Position numbers and translations under genes: made by a program
In this document: in pieces, positions 15,913 to 26,106 of the stretch
Layout: each line of letters begins with the position of its first letter
Numbering within the stretch: position 1 is the first letter of the stretch
Notes under the pieces: generated by a model
Seen by the model: the letters and a program-made list of their open reading frames with translations, nothing else
What the model was told of the DNA's origin: nothing
The model's database searches: none
Origin: Chitinophagaceae bacterium
GTDB taxonomy: Bacteria > Bacteroidota > Bacteroidia > Chitinophagales > Chitinophagaceae
Length of the DNA: 64,000 bases
Reading direction: 5' to 3'
Assembly (NCBI GenBank): GCA_016720565.1
Contig: JADKKJ010000011.1
Coordinates: forward strand, 682,001 to 746,000

Positions 15913-18735
15913 TTATCGGGATATAACCCTCATATTGCCCCCGCCACCACTATTTAATCCACTCTTTGTAAGACTATAGGTAAAACTCAACAAAAAGAAC
16001 CGCTTCAGCGTATTCACTTCCTTATCCTCAATATAGTTCTGGCTGGTATTTCGGCTAATACCCTGGTTGCGGTTCAGCAGGTCGGTAGCGGCAAACTTCA
16101 GTTCTCCACGGTTAAACTTCAGGAACTGGCGACTGATACTTGCATTCCAGATCGGCACACGGGCATTAAAACCGGATGATAACTGGTCATTGATGGTATA
16201 AGCAAAGCTGGAAGAGAAAGCAAATTGTTTTGGGAGGTCCCAATCCATAGAGGCAGTATATTCCTGCGAGAGGTAATTATTATTCTGTGATGGCTGGGCC
16301 GAATAGCGGGTGCGGTTATAATTTAGTTCAGCACCAAAATTCAGGTTTAATTTCTGGGTAGGGTTTACATCCAGTCGCCATTGGGGTCCCCATGCAAACT
16401 GCCTGATCTCATTTAACTGTGAGTTGATGAATTGTTTCCCTTTGTTAAACCGAACTGTATTTCCCCATTCAATGCTTCCTTTCAGGAATTTCACCGGCAG
16501 GCTATAATTCAGATCGGCATTGAAATTAAAGACCCCATTCACATTTACGGGACGGCTTCTGCGTATGCCCGTTGCCAGGTCAAGGCTATCATAATTAACG
16601 ATCTTATGATCGGTGAAAACGGTATTAAAGAACAGGAAGAAATTCTTGTTCTTATAAGGGCTCATCAGGTTCATGTTTCCCCTGAAATTATGGCTGAACT
16701 CCTGTTTAAGATCTGGGTTACCTTCTCGGATATACAAAGGATTGCTGTTATCGGGCACGGGCTGCAACTGCGATAAGCTGGGTTGGTTGGTATTCGCGTT
16801 ATAATTCAGCGTGAAGGTTCTAAACTTGGAAAAATTATATTTGAAAGTAGCGCTGGGAAGTATATTGGTAAAACTTTTTGAGATCAGCGAATCTTTATTG
16901 TTAGTGATGATCTTTCCCTCCAGGTCGGCCTTCTGCCAGTTAGCACCCAAAGAATAACTGTATTTACGCGACTGCTTACGCAAGCGCATGCCTGCATTGG
17001 TATAGCTATAGCTATTCTCAAAATCATTGCTGAGTGTGCTGTTCAAAGCATCGTATTTGCCACTGCCGCTGTTATAATCATAGGTCAGTTTATTGGAACT
17101 GCTGCTGGTACGACTGCGACTGGCACTGAATTCCAGTAAAGATCTTTTCCAGATCGGTTCGGTATATACCGCACGAGCCGTGAATCCTTTGAGGTCGCCA
17201 TGGGAGCTGCTACGCTGGTTCAGGGTATCTCTCCCGCTAATGATCCCCGCTGTATAATAATTGATAATAGAATTCAGGCTGCCATCTCCATCGCTTTTGT
17301 TTAAACTGTTTTGAAGGTTCAACGAGAGGGTCCTTCCTTTTCTTTTGAATTTCTTACGATAGGACAGTTCATTCCGGAAATTATATCCTTCACTATGATT
17401 CCGGCTATCACTGAACCCCGCATTGATCAGGCTTCCATCGGCGGCCGTAGTGCTATAATTCCGGCTGGAGATATTATCTGTTTTCTGGTAACTGAAAGTT
17501 GGAATAATGCGCAGTGTACTGGAAGAATCCAGCTGCCAGAGATCATTCAGGTTCACCCTGTTCGTATTGTTTATATTATCGCTGAAACTATTCTCGTTGT
17601 AAAAATTGGAAGCCCCCTGGAAAATATTCTGGCGGTAAATGCGACTGCTCACCTTGGGCTCAAAATGATTGTAGAAATAATTACTTTGAAAATCATGGTC
17701 TTTACCAATGATATTGTTGTAGTTCAGTCCACCGCCCCAGGCAGTTTTAATTCCAGCATTATTATTCCCGCCCATGCCCAGGGCATCGGCATCATCTTTC
17801 GAAACAGAGATATTAATATTCCCTCCTGCAGCACCTTGTTTCATTTGACTCAGGGCTCCGGTGAAATTCAGGATATCCATAAAGCTGAAACCTTCGGCAT
17901 TGGTATTATTGCCCATGCCGATGGCGGAGAACTGCCTGGCTCCTTTAAATGAATTGACATTGAACTTTCCTTCATAACGTTTGGTGAAGTCGCTGCCCCC
18001 ATTGATCTTTCCAAAAACGCCTTTCTTCTTATCTTTCTTCAGTTTCAGGTTGATGGTCTTTTCATAATTACCATCTTCAAAACCGGTGAGGGTGGCCTGG
18101 TCGCTTTGTTTATCATATACCTGAACCTTATCTACGGCATCTGCCGGAAGGTTGCGTGTGGCGATCTTAGGATCATTGCCGAAAAACTCTTTTCCATCCA
18201 CCAATACCTTAGCCACTTTTTCTCCCTGCGCAGTCACTGTTCCATCCTTATCCACTTTCACCCCGGGCAATTTTTTCAGGAGTTGTTCTACGCTGGCATT
18301 GGGAATGGTTTTAAACGAACCCGCATTATATTGAATGGTATCGCCCACCATGGTGACCGGCGGTGCCTCATTGGTAACCACCACCTCTTCCAGCACTTTA
18401 GATCGGTCAAAAAGTTGTACCTGTCCCAGGTCTATATTCTTACTGCTATCATTGATATTGAAATAGCTGTTATTATTATAATAGCTCACATGGGTGACCA
18501 GTAACCGGTACTGGCCATTAGGGATCCCTTTTAATTCAAAACGTCCATCGTTACCCGTCATGGTGAAACTGACCAGCGAGGAATCACTTCTGTCCATAAC
18601 AGATACGGTAGCCGCACCAACAGGTTGTTTGGCTATGGAGTCATACAGCTGACCTTTGATACTTCCGTTTTTTTGGGCGAGTGCCGACAGGCAGCTTAAT
18701 ATGATCAAAATTGATAATAATGCGATTCTCATCAT
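15913..18735 (-). CDS. Outer-membrane beta-barrel receptor with carboxypeptidase-like N-terminal domain
   Basis: 940 residues. Signal peptide (about 1-20, SCLSALAQ), a carboxypeptidase-regulatory-like domain (about 22-115, GSIKGQLYDSIAKQPVGAATV), a plug-like region with VVVTNEAPPVTMVGDTI and KVLVDGKEFFGNDP (about 118-220), and a C-terminal barrel (about 240-940) rich in alternating aromatic strands. It belongs to the TonB-dependent/outer membrane beta-barrel family typical of Bacteroidota. The terminal residues after FTYSL are glycine-rich and Arg-ended (about 924-940). It is co-oriented with and 54 bp downstream of a GLPGLI gene, the usual genomic pair. Ligand unknown. Confidence 0.85.
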   Translation of the reverse strand: MMRIALLSILIILSCLSALAQKNGSIKGQLYDSIAKQPVGAATVSVMDRSDSSLVSFTMTGNDGRFELKGIPNGQYRLLVTHVSYYNNNSYFNINDSSKNIDLGQVQLFDRSKVLEEVVVTNEAPPVTMVGDTIQYNAGSFKTIPNASVEQLLKKLPGVKVDKDGTVTAQGEKVAKVLVDGKEFFGNDPKIATRNLPADAVDKVQVYDKQSDQATLTGFEDGNYEKTINLKLKKDKKKGVFGKINGGSDFTKRYEGKFNVNSFKGARQFSAIGMGNNTNAEGFSFMDILNFTGALSQMKQGAAGGNINISVSKDDADALGMGGNNNAGIKTAWGGGLNYNNIIGKDHDFQSNYFYNHFEPKVSSRIYRQNIFQGASNFYNENSFSDNINNTNRVNLNDLWQLDSSSTLRIIPTFSYQKTDNISSRNYSTTAADGSLINAGFSDSRNHSEGYNFRNELSYRKKFKRKGRTLSLNLQNSLNKSDGDGSLNSIINYYTAGIISGRDTLNQRSSSHGDLKGFTARAVYTEPIWKRSLLEFSASRSRTSSSSNKLTYDYNSGSGKYDALNSTLSNDFENSYSYTNAGMRLRKQSRKYSYSLGANWQKADLEGKIITNNKDSLISKSFTNILPSATFKYNFSKFRTFTLNYNANTNQPSLSQLQPVPDNSNPLYIREGNPDLKQEFSHNFRGNMNLMSPYKNKNFFLFFNTVFTDHKIVNYDSLDLATGIRRSRPVNVNGVFNFNADLNYSLPVKFLKGSIEWGNTVRFNKGKQFINSQLNEIRQFAWGPQWRLDVNPTQKLNLNFGAELNYNRTRYSAQPSQNNNYLSQEYTASMDWDLPKQFAFSSSFAYTINDQLSSGFNARVPIWNASISRQFLKFNRGELKFAATDLLNRNQGISRNTSQNYIEDKEVNTLKRFFLLSFTYSLTKSGLNSGGGGNMRVISR

Positions 18736-18789
18736 TGGTTTATTTGAGCAACGAAACTATTGGGGACTAGTGGCTGGTGGAGTATCTTA

Positions 18790-19599
18790 TCAATTACTGA
18801 TCCTTATCGTCTGCCCCCTGCCACCATTATTCTGCTCCATTTCCTTCATCATCTTCTCCCTTTCTTTTTTAAACTCGGCAGAAGTATAATGTTTCTTACC
18901 AGTGGGTTCTTTAATTAATGCCTCATCCACTTTATCTGAAATTGTCAGCGCTTTATAGGTCTGTCTTCCATTGTTCACATCCATTTCAAGAATAAGACCG
19001 GGCAACTGTCCCTGGAATTCACCAGGACCGGCAGAAACAGGAATATCCATTGCTACCCAGGCGATCACCGTAGAAGTATCGGTGATCTCTTTCCTTTCCA
19101 TTTTACCATTGTCCATATTCATCATCATACGCTGATTGATCTGCGAGGCAGTTGCCTTCATGCAATTATGGCCCAGGATGGTTTTGTTCTCTCCGGTCAT
19201 TTTCCATTTCAGCGGATGAGTGCTGTCATCAATGATAAAGCTCTTGTCCATTAACTCTCTCTTCTCCACCTTTGTTCCCTGGGCCAGATTAGTAAACAAT
19301 ACATCATTGTTTCCTGCCACGATCATATGCACCTGCATTCCTCCGCCATCGCTGGTGGCGGTAAAATCGTCCTGGTTCTCCTGTTCGGCCTGCTTCCATA
19401 AGGATTTATCATTGGCAAAAAACAATTCAAACTGATCGGTCCTGGTCTTAGGGATCATTCGCTCCATCTCCTCATTCCCACCTGCAAAGCTTACCTGCAT
19501 CTGGGTGGTACGCTCATAAGTTACTTTTCCCTGTTTTTGCTGGGCATAGACAGCGGTCATCATCATACAGGCCGCCCCGATCAAAACAATATGCTTCAT
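18790..19599 (-). CDS. GLPGLI family exported protein
   Basis: 269 residues with a signal peptide (about 1-19, MMMTAVYAQQ). The family-naming motif appears as FQGQLPGLILEMD near residue 202, with the preceding VIAWVAMDIPVSAGP segment and LGHNCMKA near 143. Genes of this Bacteroidota family commonly sit next to TonB-dependent barrel receptors, as here. The C-terminal 40 residues are charged (KKEREKMMKEMEQ). Function unknown; an envelope protein working with the downstream receptor is the best inference. Its promoter faces that of a two-component system. Confidence 0.88.
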   Translation of the reverse strand: MKHIVLIGAACMMMTAVYAQQKQGKVTYERTTQMQVSFAGGNEEMERMIPKTRTDQFELFFANDKSLWKQAEQENQDDFTATSDGGGMQVHMIVAGNNDVLFTNLAQGTKVEKRELMDKSFIIDDSTHPLKWKMTGENKTILGHNCMKATASQINQRMMMNMDNGKMERKEITDTSTVIAWVAMDIPVSAGPGEFQGQLPGLILEMDVNNGRQTYKALTISDKVDEALIKEPTGKKHYTSAEFKKEREKMMKEMEQNNGGRGQTIRISN

Positions 19600-19617
19600 G
19601 GTTTTTTATTTAAGGGC

Positions 19618-19719
19618 CAAAATTAGCCTTCTGAAAGATACCCGGTAGTTAATGGCTCTATCATTAAGGTTAATAAAGGTTAATGAGCTGAAAACGGGCC
19701 ATAGGATTGGCTAATTTTG
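19618..19719. promoter_or_regulatory. Divergent promoters with TTAAT direct repeats between GLPGLI and histidine kinase
   Basis: Two perfect -7 boxes TAATTTTG face outward: minus strand at 19618-19625 for the GLPGLI operon and plus strand at 19712-19719 for the kinase. Neither has a -33 TTG. Between them GTTAAT occurs at 19648, 19669 and 19679; the last two belong to a 10 bp tandem, AAGGTTAATA then AAGGTTAATG. Tandem repeats with helical-turn spacing are the usual operator form of OmpR-type regulators, such as the one encoded by the adjoining operon. Confidence 0.5.
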
Positions 19720-19725
19720 TTTTCT

Positions 19726-21294
19726 ATGCAGAAGATTCGAGCCATCGCCTTATTGATGATCATCGCCATGGTCGGTGTTACCGGGTTCCAGGCCTGGTGG
19801 CTGAAGAATAATTATGACAGCGAGAAGCAAAACCTGGATATACGTGCAGCTGCTGCATTTCGTGGAACCGTTCTAAAGCTACAAGCATCAAAACTTGAGA
19901 TCTCCGACTTTCAGCTCACGCTCGATTCGGGAACCCATACCACAATGGTAGTCACCAGTGATCTGAAGAATGGGATAAAAATGAGAACCAGTACCCGTAC
20001 CGCATTACCTCCTATCAGTATGATCCATCTCCTGAAAGAGAAACTAAGAGATTCCCTGGCCAACGATAGCGGTGCGATCACGATCATCCGGAGGTCAGGC
20101 GATTCTGTTTTTCAATATCGCAGAACAGATGACCAACTGCATGACACCGGCAAAAATATTCGCATCACCTATAGTACCGAGGAAGACCTTACTACCGACA
20201 AAGAGATCCTTCCTGAAGATAAAATACTTATCGATCATAAACCTGCCAATCCCATTCTGGCAAAAAAAGGATTGGTAAGATTTCTCAATAATATAGATTC
20301 TGTTTCGATAAAAGATTCCATTACCCTGAAAGAGCTGGACGCTGCATTTCATCTTTCCTTAAAAGAAGAAAATATAAATGTGGGGGCCATCGTGAGCCGG
20401 CTGGATTCTGGTGAAAAACAAAGACCCAATGAGGTGAACGTAGGTTTTGCAAGGCCTATCCGTTATGATTATTTTTTAAGTGATACCTCCGGGTATATTT
20501 TCAGCCGCTTGAAATTGCCTCTTATATTTTCCCTGTTACTGGTAGGCATCACCATCGCTTCGTTTATATTGCTATACCGGAACCTGATGAAGCAGAAAAG
20601 ACTGGCTGAACTAAAAAATGAATTCATCAGCAATATCACGCATGAATTAAAAACGCCTATCGCCACCGTAGGCGTGGCCATTGAGGCCCTGAAGAATTTC
20701 AGCGTCCTGAATGATCCCAAAAGGACCAGCGAATACCTGGATATTTCCCAGCAGGAATTACAGCGATTGAATTTACTGGTGGATAAGGTACTGAAGCTTT
20801 CCATGTTTGAGAATAAAGTAATGGAGATGAATGTGGAATGGTTTGACCTGGAAGAAGTAGTGAGAGAGGTGGTCAGGTCTATGCGGCTTCAACTGGAGAA
20901 ATACCAGGCGATCGTCGATATTAAAGTGAGCGGCGATGCACATATACGTGGCGACAGGCTTCATTTGGTCAGCGTGGTATATAATTTACTCGACAATGCG
21001 CTTAAATATGGAAAGGCAGCGCCGCAGATACAGATCGAACTGGTTGAACAGGCGGATAAACTATTACTAAGATTTGCAGATAATGGTATAGGCATACCAG
21101 CCGCTTACCAGGATAAAGTGTTTGAGAAATTCTTCCGGGTGCCCCATGGTGATACCCATACTGCCAAAGGATATGGATTGGGCTTAAGTTATGTATCGCA
21201 GGTCATAAAAAATCACGGCGGAAAGATCAGTATGCATAGTGAAGATGGAAAAGGAACCGAGTTCTTCATTGAATTACCAAAAACTTCCTCATGA
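19726..21294 (+). CDS. Sensor histidine kinase
   Basis: 522 residues from the ATG at 19726; a TTG three codons earlier would fall inside the -7 box, so the ATG is chosen, leaving an almost leaderless mRNA. A membrane segment at about 7-26, a periplasmic sensor of some 230 residues without a recognised fold, and a second membrane segment at about 263-284 precede HisKA with His306 in NITHELKTP and a HATPase domain with N-box LLDNALKYG, G1 DNGIGIP and G2 GYGLGLSYV. It overlaps the response regulator by the four bases ATGA, implying translational coupling. Confidence 0.93.
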   Translation: MQKIRAIALLMIIAMVGVTGFQAWWLKNNYDSEKQNLDIRAAAAFRGTVLKLQASKLEISDFQLTLDSGTHTTMVVTSDLKNGIKMRTSTRTALPPISMIHLLKEKLRDSLANDSGAITIIRRSGDSVFQYRRTDDQLHDTGKNIRITYSTEEDLTTDKEILPEDKILIDHKPANPILAKKGLVRFLNNIDSVSIKDSITLKELDAAFHLSLKEENINVGAIVSRLDSGEKQRPNEVNVGFARPIRYDYFLSDTSGYIFSRLKLPLIFSLLLVGITIASFILLYRNLMKQKRLAELKNEFISNITHELKTPIATVGVAIEALKNFSVLNDPKRTSEYLDISQQELQRLNLLVDKVLKLSMFENKVMEMNVEWFDLEEVVREVVRSMRLQLEKYQAIVDIKVSGDAHIRGDRLHLVSVVYNLLDNALKYGKAAPQIQIELVEQADKLLLRFADNGIGIPAAYQDKVFEKFFRVPHGDTHTAKGYGLGLSYVSQVIKNHGGKISMHSEDGKGTEFFIELPKTSS

Positions 21295-21974
21295 GTGGCT
21301 TGAAGATACTTTATGCCGAAGATGAATTATTCCTGGGCAAGATCGTGCGGGAAAGTTTGCAGAGCCGCGGCTTTGAGGTGATCATGGAAGCCGATGGGGC
21401 TAAAGTAGTAGAGCGCTTCAAACAGTTCAAACCAGCTATATGTGTGCTGGATGTCATGCTTCCGCACAAAGATGGATTTGCCATTGCCGATGAGATCCGG
21501 CAACTGGATGAAACCGTACCCATTATTTTCCTGACAGCCAAAGTACAGACTGAAGATGTAGTAAAAGGATTTCATGCCGGTGGTAATGATTATATACGCA
21601 AACCTTTCAGCATGGAGGAACTGATCGTGCGCATTCAGCACCTGGCACGCAATCAATCAGACCGGCCAAAAGAAACCACTGTTGTTTTGAATCTCGGCAA
21701 GTTCCGGTTTCAAGTCAACCGCCAATTACTGATCAGTGAAAAAGAAGAAAAGAAATTATCCTACCGCGAATCCGCCTTGCTGAAATTACTCTACGAGAAC
21801 CGTGAATCCATCATTGACCGCCGGGTGATACTTAATCTTCTCTGGGGCAATGATTCTTTCTTCAATAGTCGAAACCTCGATGTATATATTACCCGACTGC
21901 GTTCCTATTTTAAAGAGGATCCTTCTATCGAGATCATTACGATCAAAGGAGTGGGCTATAGGTTTGTGGTTTAA
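21291..21974 (+). CDS. OmpR family response regulator
   Basis: 227 residues. Receiver domain (about 4-118) with acidic pair Glu10/Asp11 (LYAEDE), phosphoacceptor Asp54 (VLDVMLP), Thr82 and Lys104 (YIRKPF). The C-terminal winged helix (about 130-227) has the LSYRESALLKLLYEN and RNLDVYITRLRSYFKEDPSIEIITIKGVGYRFV signature segments. It is the partner of the preceding kinase. Candidate binding sites are the 10 bp repeats upstream of the operon and possibly the TTAATGA cluster at 26.1 kb. Confidence 0.94.
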   Translation: MSGLKILYAEDELFLGKIVRESLQSRGFEVIMEADGAKVVERFKQFKPAICVLDVMLPHKDGFAIADEIRQLDETVPIIFLTAKVQTEDVVKGFHAGGNDYIRKPFSMEELIVRIQHLARNQSDRPKETTVVLNLGKFRFQVNRQLLISEKEEKKLSYRESALLKLLYENRESIIDRRVILNLLWGNDSFFNSRNLDVYITRLRSYFKEDPSIEIITIKGVGYRFVV

Positions 21975-22035
21975 AAAGAGTAATTTACCTCTACAAAATC
22001 GACATTATCGTATTTCCATATGATGTAATATATAC

Positions 22036-23310
22036 ATGCGCTATTTCCGGGACTGGATAGGTCTTTGCGCCTTTAAAATATTCACCGTAGTATTTCTGCT
22101 CCTACTGGCCTTCCGGCCTTATAAAGCCGGCGCATATTCTATCCTTACACATGAAGCCATTGTTGATGCCTGCTGGCAAAGATCTTTTGTTCCTTTTCTA
22201 AAGCTCAGATATCCCGGGATCACAGAAGATGAATTGGCCAAAGCGCATGCTTATGCCTATGGTGGGTCCATTGCTCCGGATATGGGCTATTTCCCCATGG
22301 GAAGTAAATTATTTACAGACCTCGCGCATTATGTACGCAGTGGCGACCTGGTAGTTGCGCTTATGGATGAAGCTCATACAGCCAATGAACTTTCTTTTGC
22401 CCTCGGTTTTCTTACCCACTATATGGCGGATATATATGGACATGGTATGGGCATTAACCGGGCGGTGGCGCTGGTCTATCCCAAGATTGAAAAAAAATAT
22501 GGGAGATTGGTCACCTATGCCGATGATAAGCTCTCGCATAAAAGAGTAGAGTTCTCTTTTGATGTTTTGCAGGTGTCGCAGGGAAATTATGCTTCTGAAG
22601 AATACCATGATTTTATTGGTTTTGCTTTATCAGGCGAGCTGCTGGAAAAAGCGGTTAGAAAAGTTTATGGACTGGAACTAAGACAATTGTTCCCGCATTT
22701 CTCCTTTTCAGTACGGATACTGCGAATGACGGTGATCAGCCTGTTTCCGGCTATCACCCAATCTGCCTGGCTGATCCACAAAAATAAATTGCGCAAACAG
22801 GGATCAACTACTGCAGATAAAGATTTCCGGAACCGTATGAGGCGATTGAATTATTACCAGGATAGCGGGCTGCAGCATCGAAAACCGACGTTCTTCCTGC
22901 ATTTATTTTCCTGGTTCATCCGTGTAGTACCAAAAATTGGACCCTTAAGATCGTTAAAGATCAAAGCGCCGGGGGAGATGGCAGAAGCCCTGTTCAGAAA
23001 TAGCTTCGATACAGTGACGCGGCATTTCAATAGAGAAATTCAAAACATAAAGAAAGAAGTATCCTCTTTTCCAAACAAAGATCTTGATACCGGGGAGCCT
23101 ACCCGGCCTTTAGAATATAAGCTGGCCGATAAAACCTATGCCGCCTGGTTACTCAAACTTCGCAAAGGCCATTTCAGGCTGCTGAATAACGGTATCCGGG
23201 ATAATATTCTTGCGTTTTACAGTCATTTTTCTGGCAGTATCGCTTCGGGGGAGGAGGTTGAAAATGATAAGAAATTAGCAGAGGCATTGGTAATATTGAG
23301 CCTGAGATAA
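22036..23310 (+). CDS. Zinc-dependent phospholipase C-like protein
   Basis: 424 residues with an N-terminal membrane or signal segment (about 13-32). The zinc-dependent phospholipase C core is visible: SILTHEAIVDACW near residue 38, AHAYAYGGSIAPDMG near 70-88, DLAHYVRSGDL near 98, and LGFLTHYMADIYGH near 124-138; the His and Asp residues in these motifs would ligate zinc. The region after about 200 is basic and family-specific. These proteins are widespread in Bacteroidota and seldom characterised; phospholipid turnover at the envelope is inferred. Confidence 0.8.
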   Translation: MRYFRDWIGLCAFKIFTVVFLLLLAFRPYKAGAYSILTHEAIVDACWQRSFVPFLKLRYPGITEDELAKAHAYAYGGSIAPDMGYFPMGSKLFTDLAHYVRSGDLVVALMDEAHTANELSFALGFLTHYMADIYGHGMGINRAVALVYPKIEKKYGRLVTYADDKLSHKRVEFSFDVLQVSQGNYASEEYHDFIGFALSGELLEKAVRKVYGLELRQLFPHFSFSVRILRMTVISLFPAITQSAWLIHKNKLRKQGSTTADKDFRNRMRRLNYYQDSGLQHRKPTFFLHLFSWFIRVVPKIGPLRSLKIKAPGEMAEALFRNSFDTVTRHFNREIQNIKKEVSSFPNKDLDTGEPTRPLEYKLADKTYAAWLLKLRKGHFRLLNNGIRDNILAFYSHFSGSIASGEEVENDKKLAEALVILSLR

Positions 23311-23374
23311 GGTCTATTTCCAGAGTGGAACATTGTGTGAGATCATTGGAACACCCATATTAAACCTTCCTGGA

Positions 23375-23542
23375 TTATAGTACCTGGTTGCAGATCAGTT
23401 TTTTTTCCAGCCCGTTTCTGATACAATAGTTAAATGCTCCATTTTTTAAATTATCGCTTTCAAAGGCCACTTCATCGCAGGCCGCTACTGATAGTATAAT
23501 GGACCCATCAATATCTGCCAAGTCCGTAAACAAATATTGCAT
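23375..23542 (-). pseudogene. Short fragment resembling the C-terminal part of a caspase (C14) domain
   Basis: An open frame of 55 codons from the ATG at 23542. Its middle part, GSIILSVAACDEVAFES then NGAFNYCIRNGL, lines up by eye with GAITFTSSTGKEFSLED and NGAFTKALIEGM in the caspase domain of the exported WD40-caspase protein at 8.9-11.7 kb. The catalytic His and Cys regions are absent, so it cannot be an active protease. It lies just downstream of the TonB receptor on the same strand. Most likely a decayed or translocated gene end; a small intact gene is possible. Confidence 0.4.
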
Positions 23543-23560
23543 TAGCTTAAAACATGTTTT

Positions 23561-26005
23561 CTAAAACTCAACAATAAACCCGATCGTGGGCAGCACCGTC
23601 TGATCCACATTCTTCAACAAAATCGGTACGGCATTGCTTCCATTAGCGGCTACCGGCCTGCCATCTGTTGTATAAAAACCCTTGTTGTCTGCCGTACGCT
23701 GGAAAGTATAACTGGCCACTCCGGTGCTTTTTGATCCATAGAAATTGGTAACATCCAGAAAAAGATCAAGGGTCGTTTTTCGGTAATTCCATTTTTTGTC
23801 GATGCGGATATCGCCGGCATGGAAAGCGGGTAAACGAAGACTGTTCGCAACCCTGTAATCGAATACACCTGTTCCCAGAGTAATAAAATTCAAACGACTC
23901 TGCTCAAGATCATACGGAGTATAGGGCGCAGCACCCTGGTACCTGAATTTCAATCCGAGTTCCCAGTTTCGTTTCATCTTATAGCCGATCGTAGTGCTCA
24001 CTAAATGACGATTGTCCCAACTGGAAGGAACAAATGATCCGTTGGTGCCCGTAAACTCACTTTTATAAAACGTATAGCTAAATACGCCAAAGAATCGCTT
24101 TGTCAATTTTTGTTGTGCGAAGAATTCAATGCCCCATACCCGGCCTTTTCCATGCTGAACCACCGGCTCATTTCCTATTGCCCCAAACTCAGTGCCTTTA
24201 TTCGCCAGACTGATCCCATCGGTAATACTGACCGGATAGTTATTGTAATTCTTAAAGAAAACCTCTGCAGTAAATCGGGTGGTCACTGAAGGAAGATATT
24301 CAAAACCCGCTACCCAATGCTGGCTTCGGATATACTGGCCGGGATTTGTATTGGCGGAAGGTCCTGTGAAGGCCATTTGCGTATAAGAAGGCAGTCGGTA
24401 ATAAAGTCCATAACTGGAACTCAGGTTCCATTTATCAGTAATAGCATAACTCAAACTAACCCTCGGACTTAACTGCTCCAGTAAATTCCCATTTCCATTT
24501 TTCGCACTATTGGCATCGGTACGTATTCCTGCGCTTAGCCCTAATCGGTTATTGAATAATCTTCGCCCCCCCTGTACAAATAATCCATAGCGAAGAAAAT
24601 TGATCGAGCGATCATAGTTAAAAGTGATCCCCGGTTGAATGATATTTCCCTGCGCATCCCTTATGGGCTGACGATATACCTGGAAAAGATCATTGTTGAA
24701 TTCCACATACTGTGCTACGGCTCCATAACTCAATTTCCAATCACCATAGGTATTATTTACATCCAGGCGTAACTTATTCTCTGTTTCCCTGCTCTTAATA
24801 CGAAACGTGCGCTCTGCTTCTTTTGGATGCTCATTATCCAGGTATTTATCTGCCTGGTTATCCAGCGTGTTTCGGCTGATGGCCAGATTCCAGAAACCTT
24901 TATCCGTTAGTTTTTTCAGGGTGGCACCCACTGCATAGGACCACTGATTGATACCCGGATTACTATTGATGACATATAGTTTTTCAGGGGTGGCGTCTTT
25001 AGGCGCGGCAAACTTAAATTCATCGATAGCGGCAATGCCCAGAAAATTCAGTGTGGTCCTTTTATTGATCCTTGTGGTGGTCTTGAACTGCAGATCCCAG
25101 TAATTCGGGCGAATAGGAAGGTCCAGTGCTTTAAATAATAATTGCAGATAACTTCTGCGGGCAGAGGCGAGGAAGGTTGTTTTCTTATTCAATGGTCCGT
25201 CGAAAGTAGCGGCCACCTCGGAGGCGCTTAACCGAAAATTTCCCTGCACCTGGTTATTGTTCCCATTTTTCTGTTTGAACTGAAACACTGAACTCAGGGC
25301 ATTATCATAACGAGCATCAAAAGCCGAGGTGCTCAGGCGAACGTCTTCAATAAAACTTACGTTCAGTATTCCCTGCGGACCACCGCCACTTCCCTGCGTA
25401 CTGAAATGATTAATGATGGGCACTTCAATACCATCCAGGTAAAATACATTCTCAGCGGGAGACCCACCACGGATGATCACATCATTCCGAAAACTGCCAC
25501 CACCAATGCCACCACCTACACCGGGTAATGATTGTATCACTTTACTGATATCAAAATTTCCGCCGGGGTTGGCTTTGATATCTTCGGTGGTCAGTCGCTG
25601 TATACTCAGCGGACTTTCTATGGTGGCTACTTTGGCTGTATTCCTTCTTCCTGTCACCACCACCGTATTCAACTCCTTTACATCCTGTTCAAGTTCGATC
25701 TGTAAACTGGATTCATTACCGCTATTGATCACCAGGTTGTTAATGGTCTTTGACTGGTATCCAACCCCACTAAAGCTAACCGCATAAGTTCCCGGCTGGA
25801 CACCTGAGATACGAAATGCCCCGGATGAATCGCTGATACCCCTGATCTGGCCAGGCTGCAATTCAATAGTGATCCCAGGCAAAGGCTGCTGGTTATTACG
25901 GTTAACAATGCTACCGCTGATGGAGCCGGTTCGCTGGGCCTGCAGCATACCTGCCCAGATCATAAACGAAACGAAAAACAGCATAGATCGGGAAAAACTA
26001 ACCAT
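23561..26005 (-). CDS. TonB-dependent receptor with carboxypeptidase-like domain
   Basis: 814 residues. Signal peptide (about 1-23), carboxypeptidase-regulatory-like domain (about 27-110, GSISGSIVNRNNQQPLPGITIEL), plug domain (about 115-235) with the TonB-dependent hallmarks VVVTGRR, VIQSLPGVGG and DVIIRGGSPAENVFYLDGIEV, and a 22-strand-type barrel to the C-terminus ending TIGFIVEF with terminal Phe, as outer-membrane insertion requires. Transported ligand unknown. It is divergent from an HExxH protein gene; the 186 bp between them carries a cluster of TCATT/AATGA repeats. Confidence 0.92.
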   Translation of the reverse strand: MVSFSRSMLFFVSFMIWAGMLQAQRTGSISGSIVNRNNQQPLPGITIELQPGQIRGISDSSGAFRISGVQPGTYAVSFSGVGYQSKTINNLVINSGNESSLQIELEQDVKELNTVVVTGRRNTAKVATIESPLSIQRLTTEDIKANPGGNFDISKVIQSLPGVGGGIGGGSFRNDVIIRGGSPAENVFYLDGIEVPIINHFSTQGSGGGPQGILNVSFIEDVRLSTSAFDARYDNALSSVFQFKQKNGNNNQVQGNFRLSASEVAATFDGPLNKKTTFLASARRSYLQLLFKALDLPIRPNYWDLQFKTTTRINKRTTLNFLGIAAIDEFKFAAPKDATPEKLYVINSNPGINQWSYAVGATLKKLTDKGFWNLAISRNTLDNQADKYLDNEHPKEAERTFRIKSRETENKLRLDVNNTYGDWKLSYGAVAQYVEFNNDLFQVYRQPIRDAQGNIIQPGITFNYDRSINFLRYGLFVQGGRRLFNNRLGLSAGIRTDANSAKNGNGNLLEQLSPRVSLSYAITDKWNLSSSYGLYYRLPSYTQMAFTGPSANTNPGQYIRSQHWVAGFEYLPSVTTRFTAEVFFKNYNNYPVSITDGISLANKGTEFGAIGNEPVVQHGKGRVWGIEFFAQQKLTKRFFGVFSYTFYKSEFTGTNGSFVPSSWDNRHLVSTTIGYKMKRNWELGLKFRYQGAAPYTPYDLEQSRLNFITLGTGVFDYRVANSLRLPAFHAGDIRIDKKWNYRKTTLDLFLDVTNFYGSKSTGVASYTFQRTADNKGFYTTDGRPVAANGSNAVPILLKNVDQTVLPTIGFIVEF

Positions 26006-26106
26006 AAAAAGGTGTCCTGTTTTGGCAGGAGTAAATAGAACAGAAATGGCCGGTTTTTGTTCGGGGCAAAGGGGCCGACAAGATCGTTAACCGCCTTGCA
26101 GTCACT

